64,000 nt of DNA from contig WEDG01008947.1 in assembly GCA_017591395.1 (NCBI GenBank), forward strand, positions 1-64,000, written 5' to 3'. Below, one piece after another: positions 28,001 to 40,000 of the stretch (positions are counted from its first letter, which is position 1; every line of letters begins with the position of its first letter). Under the pieces are notes generated by a model. That model made no database searches. It was not told the origin of the DNA and saw only the letters and a list, made by a program, of their open reading frames with translations. Both the position numbers and the translations under genes were made by a program. This stretch comes from Schistocephalus solidus (lineage: Eukaryota; Platyhelminthes; Cestoda; Diphyllobothriidea; Diphyllobothriidae).

Positions 28001-31000
28001 ACAACCTCCTGAAGCGTTCAGTTTTAAATGGAATCTGAGCCTAGCCGTATACTTCTTCAGGTGGGATCGATGTAACTAACGAAGTCCCATCGAAAGAGAT
28101 CACGATGCCGTTCGATTAAATTGTCTGACTTTTAAGGTCTTCGTGGAATTAAGAGGCTGACCGAACTGGGACAGTCTAATTGCCTTAGGTTGTTACTGTG
28201 AAAACTGAGGAGTTGTAATGCGCCGTTGCCTTCCTGTAGACCGTCGTCTAAAATTCGTCGTTGGGATTAAGCTTGACGAGGATATCAAGGAAAGGCAACT
28301 GCTGCTCTTGTTCTTCTTCCCGCGTTTATTTTACATCAGGGAAGATTTCATTGAGCAAGCTAGGAAAGTTTTGCAGCATGTTTTTCCTGACGATTACAAA
28401 CCTGTCGTCAACGTAACGGCGCCAAAAGCAGATTCAATTTATATGAAGACAGTGTTTTCTAGCTCCTATAGGACCACTTCTGTCACCAAACCGGAGCTTT
28501 GGAAGCCCATTGGTGTTCTTTTGATTTGCTCGTACGTTTTTCCAGCAAAGGTGATGTACGTTTTCTGGCAAAAATTAAACAGCATCCTGAGGTGTTTATG
28601 GTCAACACGGCATCTTGTGGATGGCCGAGAGAAAAGCATGATTTTCCTTAAATCGAAAGTATACAACCCTAAACCTAAAATGCAATTGTAACGGCAGATG
28701 GTCTTCACAATAACTCCGGAATTGAACAACGGTTCTTAAAACCTTAATATACCCTTTATTTGAGTAAAAACCTTTAAACATTTAATTTGCTACCGAGTGA
28801 GACAACAAAACAAAAAAAACATTCTTCGTCATTATTTTTTTTAAAAAAATATGTTTTTAGAAAGGCACCCAAAATCCAAAAAACATTCGTGTTAGTCAAG
28901 TCGCTATATTTTTACCGAGTGTGGGTTTCGCAAGCGACTGAAAAGAGTTATATTCAAGAGCCGGCATCTTAGCGTGGCTGAAGTAACTAGAGATTATGCT
29001 GTAACATAATGAATACTAAAACCCCACTCAGTTAATCTTACCAAATCAAAAACGCAGTCTGGAATTTCGGTTATCATTTTATGAGCTTAGTCGCTGACTG
29101 TGCAAGCTGAACTTCCTCACAATGCACCTTTTGCTCAAAATTGTTCTCCTCTCAAACCATACTATCCCTCTGTTAGGACGCACTTTTTTCCTTGATTTTA
29201 CATAATTTTCTACTGCCTTTTTCTTGTAGCGCTTTACTCAGCCGTCTTAACACTTACTCTAGCGTGTGTTTTGTTACGAATGGCATTCATGAATACCTAC
29301 GACAGTTCAAAACAAATTACTTATATTTCTTGGGAATGTCCTATTCCCAAAACACAAATCCTCTTTTACTTGTAGTTGACCCTTCAAGGAAATTTCGTCA
29401 GGCGTTTTTACTCGTTTTACTTATTACTCGTTCAGTTCAAACACTTGGATATTTCGGCAAGAACCAATTCATTTTTGATTCTATTCATCTTATTTTCTTA
29501 ATGAAACGAGCAATGCGTGTGCACAGTTTTCTTCATCTTGTTACTTGCTTTGTGTGTATCTTGTGTTAGTCTAAAAGCGACACATTCAATCCTGACAAGT
29601 CTCAAGACCAGTCAGCAATACAACCATCACCGCTTCCGGCACCCGTACCACCCACCACTGAACGTCGTTACGCGATGGCTTGGGAGGAACTCCTTTCCAC
29701 CGAACGATCCTACGTCAAGTTTCTCCAGGCCGTCTGTGAGGTAAAATTCGTCTTTGAATGTTTTATGTCAAAAAATGGAATGTATCGTTGCATATGTTTT
29801 TATAGGTTCTAAGGGCCTTTGTTTTCTAACCTTAAATATTCTTCCAAGTGGCTACACGCAGGCCTACTCCCACTCAATCACCCACCGTTGGCATGGGCTG
29901 ATGGTTCAACGACACTCGAGTACTAGCCACCAAAAGAAGCCATCTCTCGAGTTTAATGTTTGACAGCTTTAAGAAGTAGACAGTTTCAACTACCTCGGGG
30001 TGAGTCTGCCGCCGAATGGACAGAGTAAAGATGACATTGTCTTCCGAAGCGATGCTGCTTGCCGGCTTTTCTCAAGCCTTAGAAGGTGCCTGTAGATTTG
30101 AATTGACCCCTCCGTTGCCACGGAAATTAGCGCGTACCTTGCATCCATCCGGTCAGTCCTTCTCTGTGGTTGCGAAAGCTCGGTTGTGCGCGTGAAAGAT
30201 TAGCGAAAGCTGGAGGTATTTGACTACCACAACTTGAGATCATCCTTTGAGTAGAGTTCACCGTCTTAGTCCTAAATGAGACTGTCTGAACTCGCTGCGA
30301 CAAAATCGCATGTATATCCCAGGACATCTAAGAAAGACGACTAAGGGGGGTTGAGCACGTTTTTCGTCATCTAACTCACGATCCCGCCCCGTTATCCAGT
30401 TTGAGGCTTCGAAGAGGGGTTCAAATCAATCTGGCTTGACACAGTTCGTCAAGACATGGAAGAGTTTCTTAGGGCCCTCAGTATTCGGTCTCCGTCGATG
30501 GCAGAGAATGGATTGAACCGTCCAGATCTGTTGCCGCAGATCCCCACGCGTGCAGAGGCATAGTCTGTGACATCATCGTGGCCGAATAGATAATTTTTGA
30601 TCGCGGTCGTGCCAGGCAAGCAACTACTAGCCCTCTTACCTTGATTTGCCGTCACTGTTTTACGTGCTTTGTTACCTCGGGTGGCTGTGGTTTCTAGCTG
30701 CAAGAATACCCACCCCATCTGTCCCACTTATATTCTCGCAATCTCTCAGAGAGTGGGTTTCTCACCAACATCAACGTGCAATGACGTGCTTTTGGTTTTC
30801 GATCTCTGTAAATTTGTTCAAATAATTACCATCGTCTTAGGGAGAGAGGGGGGGATTGAATAGAGGTGCGGGTAGATAGATGCAGCTGTGCATCGGCCTT
30901 CTGTCCTTATTCAGCCAATCATAACCGCCTCAACGCCATATCCGATCAGAAACCCAACTGCAGCCGAGATTGGGTCTAGCAGATGCGTCCTAGTCATTTC

Positions 31001-34000
31001 TTTCAGCTGCAACTCCTCATTACCTTGTCACCCTGGAGTGCCTGTCGTTGCAGATCGGACATTTATTCATACAACGAGCGTAAAGCGATCCAATGACCTC
31101 CCTAATCATACAAGCTTCCTATGCGTGACAGAGGTCACGAGCAGGCAACAGCGGGAAAATCTGTGATGTCAACTCACTTGTTCCCTTAAATGATGTATAC
31201 CTTGTCCGGCAGTGATCATGCCCGGTCTGGCTGATTGGTTAGCTCCAATTATGTCACAAGTTGTACTTCCCTACGCATGACAATCTACGGCACCCTATCT
31301 GAAAAATACCACCCTCCCCCTTCTGCTGCGACGTAGACCGGGCACAAAAGGCCCAAAAACCACCTCCATTTCCTGACGGCGCCGTTCGAGTCAGGTTTTG
31401 AGCTGATCACATCAAATAGAGTGCAGGAACAGTGAAATCATTCGGCGGACGAGGGAGCACAAATATAACTCATATGGATCGTTATGTTAAAGGATTTGGG
31501 ATATTTCAGTGGGACCGAACCGGAGTCGGTGACGTCGGTATACCCCTGTTTCAGCGGTGCTAAAATCCCGTGCTGGTCCTTCACGTGCACAGTCCCGCGC
31601 TCCCGACTGTGCAGGAGGGCTGACAGGAAGGGAGCTCAGTACACGCGAACCTTTGCCCTGATGAAGACAAGTGCGATTAGGGGTCTCCCGGCGCATGGAG
31701 CGGGGGCACTGTAATGCCCTCCTTGTTCTTACACAGTTTAACACTAGTGATTTCTTCTGGGGACCGAGGGTGGTGCGATACTGTTTATGTTGAGGATTGA
31801 TGTCGCACTTGAAGAAGCCATCGAAGTGCTCCTGTCGTCGCAGGACCTTGGCCTACTTGTCAGCCGTAGAGAATCCAACGCTAGTTTACATCTTACACAC
31901 TGCTAATGAGTTTTTTTCGCTTTATGCTAAAGTTTGCAGTGCTCAGTATTACTGTTAAGTCAAGCCAGTCGGTGACAATGACGAGTCAACTTTACTACTT
32001 TTTTCATGCCGACTACCACGCAACAGGGATCTTAGATGCCGGCGTAAGTGGAAAGTAGGTGATTTATCAACTTGTGGAAGTATCTCCACTCCTCTCGATG
32101 CTTGACCATGTGTGCGTGAATTGAGGTCATTGCTATAACAGGAGCAGATGAAGTAATTTGCATGAAAAAGTGGACAGTACATTTTTGTCTGTATATGTGA
32201 TGCTGGATGGCTATGTTCTGAGTTCGGAGGCTGTTTGCAACGAATACTCGCAAGAATTCTTACCGGAAAATTTTCCCTTCAACTGAAGACTTCAAATTTA
32301 GTCGCAAGGGTACTTTTTACTTCCGTTGGCTATTTAGCTTTCAGCAAACCTTCAATCAAACGCCTCTGCCGTTGGCGTCCATGTGTTCCAACCCATACTT
32401 TCTCGCTCTTTGCATTGATTATTTCAACCTGCACACTGTAATTGGACTCCGTTTTTTTTCCATCACTTTCAGCTCACATAAATTCTTCCCAACTCTTTCG
32501 TCTTCCTGTAGGTTTTCTCTGGTGATTCAACCAAGGTTGCTTCGAGCGGGCTACCGCCGCTCCCCCGGGGCATTCATGATAATCGGGCGCTCATTATTGT
32601 CAATATGCCGGACCAGCTGCGGTTTCATCGAGAGTGAGTTGTTGGGCTGCCTGTTTGCCCTAGCAGAACCTCACGTTCTTGCTCATAGGTGTCTGCCTAC
32701 TATTAGCTCAATGCAAGGCTGCTTCTGACATTTCCAACTCACTTTTTTCGCTGATACATCCTTTTCAAAATTTGGATGATGCTGTATCGATGTCACAAGG
32801 AGGCAGCCTCGTCAGTCCGATCGTTCCTGCTTTTTTCACACTGTCGTCAAGGATTACAACTTGCTGACCGAGTCTTTTGTGCTTGTTCACTAGCAGCTAT
32901 TCATGCATATCCGAGATTTCAGTTCTTGTTTGCACTCTAGATCACACTATTTTGAAAAGAATTTAAGTATGACTCATACTGGTCTAGTCATACAAGGTAG
33001 ATTGATGGAGTACTATTTCGGGCGTCCTCTCTCACACACACTCACTCGCTCACTTAGTAATTCAGTCTCAACCCTGACCATCAGCTATGGTCGGAAACAT
33101 AAACATGCGCCCGTACACGGCGCAGCTGGTCCACAGACGGGATCTCGCAAACGAACCATGAGCACTTCACTGAACCGAAGTTCGTCAGTGGCTCGCCACT
33201 GGTCATTTTATGTCGGTCCAAATGGAGTATTTATTCCATCGGGAATGGGCGCACGCCGATTTACTGGCTTCTTGAAGCAAGCAAGCTCCGTATGAGGGCA
33301 AAGGTTATGAACAGGTCTGGTAACTGGTTGTATGTTACTGGCCATTGCCAGTATGGTGTATCTTGCCAGCCCAAAAATATGAACTCGCCCATGTAGCCAG
33401 CTATCACTCATTGTAATTAGAACCATGAGACCACCACAAGCCTTCTATAACAATTTTTGAACGCAATTGCTTGAGTAGCGCTTAACTAGTGGATATTCCG
33501 TCTTCCCTGCATATTAAAGGTAAATAACTATAGGGTGCTATTGCCTCCAAGCATAATTAAATCCAACCCACGCTTGCACCCTCGATACAAGCTGTCCTCC
33601 GATCAATCAGTAAGAAAGTAGCATGTTTTGATAGCCGTTTCCAGCGAACTCATCCCACCCAGCCACCCGAGGGGGATTTATTCACTTGATGGCATTTCCT
33701 ACCTTTGATGGTTTCGTGTTCACCATCGATTTTCTTATTAGCCCATCCTCGGTTCGTTCACAGTTCGAGTTCCTCGCTTTTTTGCGTTGTTCGATGTGAC
33801 CTGACCGGCAGTCACTCTACTTCCTACAGTTGACCAGAATGGGACATTTTTAGTTTACTGCCTTGTGTTGTTCCTCTGCATCCTTATGATTTCTAGCCAT
33901 TTCCCTCGTTTTTCTTTTTTAGCCGTTTTCTACCGCAACTCATCGCGTGTGATGGAGACGCAGAGAAGGTTAAAAAGTTATTCCAGAGTTCGGTTAGTTT

Positions 34001-37000
34001 CTTCCATACAAAAACTGTTGCAGTTTCGTTACTATGAACTTGCCTGGTTATTAACGAGGATACTGCGGTTAATCCATGGATTCGAATTAACACGCTTCTT
34101 AAATAATCAGTTGATTTGGTGAGGGTGATAGGCAGTGCCTTTTAAAACCCTATTCAACTTCATTTACTTATTGAAAAATGTCCCTATATGTGAAGCAGTC
34201 GTGCACCGGAATCCTGTCATCGGAGTACCAATTTTAGCAAAGTACGCAGACCGCGATTAAGTCAACTCCTGTTTAAAACTTAAGTATCCTCTGTTAAAGA
34301 ACTTCTTAAGGACCGTAGTGTTCGCACGAGGCCTGACATTGGAGCTCACGCGATGCTTTAATAATCCTGCTTTGGAATATTGTTTATTGCCTATCTATCG
34401 CTGTCTTCAGTATTTAGGACTAAGCTACAACCATCCTTTATGTGAGTTATCAGATTAAGTCTGACTCGGGCGGACTGAGAGACCATCATTGGTGTCATAG
34501 GATGGATATAAATGAATCTGTCCAGTAAACCACTAACACTTACCTCCAATCCATATGACCTGTGTTCCCCCGGAATAACGATGAATAAGATGGGCGCGAT
34601 ACAAGTCCCACTTGACAGGGTATTTCACCCGTCGTACTTGACGTTGCACGCATATATTACCACTACTGCCTGGGTTGTAGTGGGCGTCATGGGGTTCATC
34701 AAATGAACTACCTTTACTTCATTGCCGTCCGTGCAATCAGGAGTTAGGATAAAGTACACATTGAGCGTGCTCCGTGATGCGTTTGCAATCGCTTCCGGGG
34801 TCTTGTTTTTATAACTGCTAAAACCCACTCGGAAATGCCAGTTCTCTTTGTGGAAAGCCTGCAACCGATCAGCGGTTTAAACTCTTCTTGTCGGGGTGAA
34901 AAGTAATGTGGCAACTTGGACTGGTATCCGGACGCGACTTCCCTTGGCTGACCCAGAAACTTGTAGAATTATTTAGCCTAATGCCATCATCTTCGACGGA
35001 ATAGCTGTGTCATATCCATGTATGAAATTTCAACAGTAGTGCAATCAGCACGCGGCAATGGTATTAACCACCCGCATACGCCTGTTGGTTTTTCGATTTC
35101 TACAGAAATTTGAAAATCCACGTTGAAAGCTTAGGCAAAAACCAGAACCTACGTATGGTACTAGTTCCGATGCTAAGAGTACTGCTTACTCCGGGCGTTT
35201 TCTTTTCGTTTCCAGCTTCAGCTTTGGCGGTTGACCCCAAATGCTTACTCGAGGTATTTTGGACACTGTTTTAGTAGGTCTGTCATCCCTTCGGTTATGC
35301 TTCTGAGTTACCACGCAGTTTAACCGAGCTCACACCCAATACCTTCTTTCAGCCTTTACATGTCAGTGTTTTTGCCTTTCCGTTCCCTTCTAACGTGCTG
35401 TTACCATTCTAGTTTTCCAATATGGTGGATCTCTACTCAACCTACTGTCGGCACTATGAACGCGCCAGCCAAATTGCTCTGACCTTGGAGTGTGATCCAC
35501 TACACAGCCAGTGGATGTCCCAGTATAACCTCTACCTGCATGCTCTTGAGAGTGCTGATGACGTAACAGTACAAGACTCTTCGACCGAACCAGTTTCTGA
35601 TGACGCTAACGACGATACTACTGAGCAGGTTATTAACGGTGGTTGTGACGTTTCTGATGCTGAGACCGGAAAGACTTCCACGCCTTCCCGACCGATTCTC
35701 TCCTTCAGCACAAGACTACTCTCACCGGCCCAACGATTCCAACGTTACCACCTCCTACTTGATAGATTGAGGGGTTATGCAACCAGTGGGGCCGAAAAGT
35801 TAGTTGTGGGCTACGCTTTTGATGGCTGCCTTTGCCCCTTTAACATGTGCCCGAATTCGGTTATCACCACTGTTTTATACTTAACTGTGCAGTAGCTGAA
35901 ACTCCAGGCAGCTGTTTTACCGAGTATCTTTTTGTTGCTGTGTATTACAGCTGTAGGGGGTTCAACAAAACATGTGTCCGGACTTTTAGCTAGTACCTGT
36001 GCCGTCAGTATGGTGAACTCCGCAACATTCATATACCACTGACTGCTTGCCGGCAGCTTAAGAATATCATGTGTTTATCCCACTGAAACTGATGTGTTTT
36101 GGCACAACTGTTCAGACTAACTTTCGGACCGAGCCTGAAAGGGTTAGTGCCGAAGGATTTACTTCCGGTCAGTACTGTATCTTCCGAGGAAATTAAAAAA
36201 CTGGAATCTTTCGTCACTTTTTCTAAGATTTCGCTCTTTGGAAGGGCGGTCAAGTTGGGCTTCAATTCCGGATCATAGAGTATGGGAACCGTCGAAAATT
36301 TTTGGTTTGCTAGTTTCATCATGCTTTGACAACGGCCTGCCACGCCGCCCAACACAATTGCTTCTTGTTGTTGGGGCTTTTCTAGTGCGCATGAAAAGAG
36401 TAATAATAGCTAAATCGCCCCAGTCAGGTGCCTCAAAAGTAGCTTCGCTGAGCTCCAGTACATTAACTACATGTGTAGGCCCTAAGCACTGCGCTAAGGC
36501 GTGCAGATAACTGGATAGGTAAGTACAAGTTGTTTGCTCCGTTTTGTATATCTGCAATGATTTGCAGTGCAGCTCTTATGCTAGCTGCCATCAACGAAGA
36601 CTGAGTCACTCATTCTGTCTGACCTTGACCTGTTGCCGTTCTCATATATCGCCAATGCTTTCTGTTTCATTCCTTTGAATTCTCCATTTTGGCTTGAAAT
36701 AATATACATTAGTCTGCCTATTGAACTGATGTGTAAGCCTCGCATCACGAATTTAGTTAAATGACGGTGCGTCAACTTGCAGCGGTAGATGGTAAGCACT
36801 GCTAACGATTGAACCCTATTCAAGCGCAGTCTGGATGAACTTCTTACATGGATGGTGCGCCTCTCCTTGGGAAATATCCTAGATTTCTTAAGTTATTCGG
36901 AAAATAATGACCGATTTCGGAAAGAAACGTTTATTCTTGAAAACTTGAGCACTGCGTGTGCTAAAGTATCCCAAGTGTGACCCCCTGAACATCCATGCAT

Positions 37001-40000
37001 CTCTGCGGTCGATGAACTGGATGAATTAAACCTCGTTGATAAGAATCTACTGGCTTTGGCGTTAAAAATATTTGAATCCAGTTTGCACCTCAGTTTTGTT
37101 CTGTAAAATTTTGTTGCTTAACAATGTGTCCAGATGCTGAAAAAATGGTACTCAGTGTGTGAAAGATCGAAGCATATAAATGATGTGATAAAGTCTCGTA
37201 TCCAAAGTCATAGATTTAATTCCATTTTCATTCTGTCAATGTGCGGCTGTGCGCTGTCGTGGAGCAGAATTGGGCCACGTTGACTCACTAGTACAGGTCT
37301 CATTTTTTTCCCAAGTACACATACATTTCTTCGAGTTGCGTGCAGTAAACCTCTGCTGTGATGCTCTTATTCTCTTCGAGAAAGCTTTAATGTACAACAG
37401 CATTAGCAGACTGTCACCATGGCCTTCCACATATAGATCTTCGGTTTCGGGAAATCCTTGCGTGTTTTTTCACGACCTAGGCATTTCCCCGATTGCTGAC
37501 GGTTGTCATAAATAATCCATCTTTCATCACATGTCACTGTTCGATCCAGAAATAGATCATTAGTTTCGGAAATAGAGCCTCGAACACACTTCAAAGCGCT
37601 GAAGTCTATGATCTTCATTGCGCTCATATGGGATGCATTGATCGAGCTTCTTTGTCTTACCAATTTGCACCAGCTAGTCGGACGCCATTGAAATACTGAC
37701 ATCAAGTACCTCAGACGTTTCTCTGACACTTTGCTTTGGGTTTTCTTCAACAATTGCTTTCAAAAGTTTATTATCAAGAGTGTATGGCCGTCCGCTACCT
37801 ACTCCATCTTCAAGTCTCTGACTGCCACTACAGAATTTGGCGGCTGCTTTGGATGCATTGTGATCGAGTTTGAAGTCATGCAATAAAAGTAAATGCATTT
37901 ACTGTTTTTACTCTTCGTTTTCATGTGCTTCTATGCTTCAGAATTGGGTGCTAAAAAAATAGAAAAAATTATTAGGGAGTATACTAAATATTTAGCATGT
38001 AAAATTTGTTATAAAATTGAAAATAGCAGTTATTTTCAGTTTTGAAAAGCGAATCGAGAAATTGGTCAGTATTTTCTGACCAACTTAATATTTCATTTGA
38101 ACAAATGACTGTCACTCACATGAGCTCACGGCTGAGCTCACCTATTCACTATTTTAATCCGCTTCGAATATTCAGCGGTTTGAAGGGCCTTTGACGAAGA
38201 CTAGCTGCGAAATTAACAGACGCTTGGCCTTGACGAATAAGCAGTTGCTGGGCGTGTGGCGACACTGCCTTCATCCCTGACTGGGTACCCATGAAAGGAC
38301 CTTAAGCCATAACAGTAGTACTGATGACTGTTATCGGCCATCATATAAGGATTCGCTCGCTGTCTGGCATAGACCTCGAGTCCTAACTTGATGTGTGGTA
38401 GGGGGTGGCTAGGGACGTGCGCACTATGATTCACATATTACAGGAACGTGTCCAATGAGCCATGACGACTTCATCGGCTTTTCGTACGACCGGAGTGTAC
38501 TTTGACTGAACTTGTAGAGAGTCCATGACGCTGAGGGGAGCGCTTCCCGTCCAGTGGCAAACGTGTTTAATTACTCCCTTTCTGCCTGTATACGTACTTG
38601 GTAGTGACTGCTCTGTGTTTATGTTCGATGTTTGTCCTTTTCTATTTTTTCTCTTACGTCTTGTTTTTCCCTCGTCTTATCGTTTGCCCTCCTTTCGCAG
38701 GGAATGCTTGTCCCAGGCGCATCAGGAAATGGTCGACTTGTGCACGACCGTCAACAACTTAATGCGTATAGCTGTTCTGCCTGTGAGTTCTTCTATATGT
38801 CTCAGTATTCTGGTAATTATTTCGAAAATCTTAACATGAACACGATAACACTCCGTCGGTCTTTTTAGGTTTTCTTTTAAATCAGATAAGCATAAATAGA
38901 GGATGATGTGTGGCGAGGCATCGATGAACTTCGGTTCGTTGAAGTGCCTATGACCCATCTGTGGATCATCTGCGCGTATGCGAATGCAGGTTTTGGTTTC
39001 TACTCACAGGTCGTGGTCAGTGTTATGATTGGCTGAGTGAAGGTAGAATACGCCTCCTGTTGTTCCGCATTCGTTGTCGTCCCTTTCCTCTGCCATTGCA
39101 GTTATTAAGCCTCTTCCTGCTGTTTCATTGGTAACTTCTTTTTTAAAATCACATGGGCTTAGAAGGCGGAAGTAATAAACATGATAAAGGGAATAGCCCT
39201 GTCGCTCATGCTACTTCTGATGATTATGCGAAATATGTGTATGTTCGTACCGACATTAGGTATCTGCATCTGAGCCGCTTATCACAACTAGACATTTGTG
39301 GAATAGTGGACTTCATGTTAAGTCATACCAACTGACGTGGTGGAGGTTACTCGATCCCTCCCTATCTTACCTGATATTGCATTCGAACGGTCGGGGCTTT
39401 GCGACGTCTGCCTAACCGGGCTCCTCTATCTGCTTAATTGTAATTTTGACATTTGATGTTCTGTTTTCAGGGAAAGCCCTCGCGTCTGGGTCGCCTTCTT
39501 CTACAAGACAAATTTACGGTGTGGCTTGACGAGACTCGATGGAGCAGCCACCAGCGTCATGTATTCCTCTTCGAGAACGCCATCCTCCTCACCAAAGTCC
39601 GCCAACCGGCCTCCCTGGTCTCCACCGTCCTCGCCAACTTCGGTAGTCCCGTAGGTGTTGTGACTTCTTCTCCCTCGGCGGCACCTCTGCCTGGCGTTGC
39701 AAACCATCCCTCCCTTTCGACCGCTGGTGATACTGCTGGGCTTGCGTCTACTACGGATGCTGCTGCTCCTTCGGCCTCGACAGCAGGACAGAACGCTACC
39801 CTTAACGCGGTCTCTCTCCTTTCAGTCGTATCCCCTGCGCGCCCCACTGGCGACCCATCTGCCCCCATCTATGATATAAAAATGGAAATTTCGGTAGGTT
39901 GTCACATTTGTGCCTCGGTGTTTGCGTGCGTACATTTACAAGTCAACTGCATATACTTTTGAACTCCCATAATTACCCCTTGATTGTTTTGCCCCTTATT

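Larger units (their letters stand above)
25133..29569 (+). other. RhoGEF intron 5 (4.4 kb)
   Basis: AT-rich and without recognisable content from 25.1 to 26.9 kb. It then carries a minus-strand Penelope-like element with two partial RT copies (26985-28610). From 28.6 to 29.5 kb nothing is recognised. Confidence 0.65.

Noticed and set aside
31650..31690. CTGATGAA motif suggesting a hammerhead ribozyme
   Set aside because: The required GAAA core and helix III are not found at proper spacing.
32903..33295. A 130-codon open frame in RhoGEF intron 7
   Set aside because: Considered as the missing DH exon, but no DH pattern, wrong phases and no clear splice signals.
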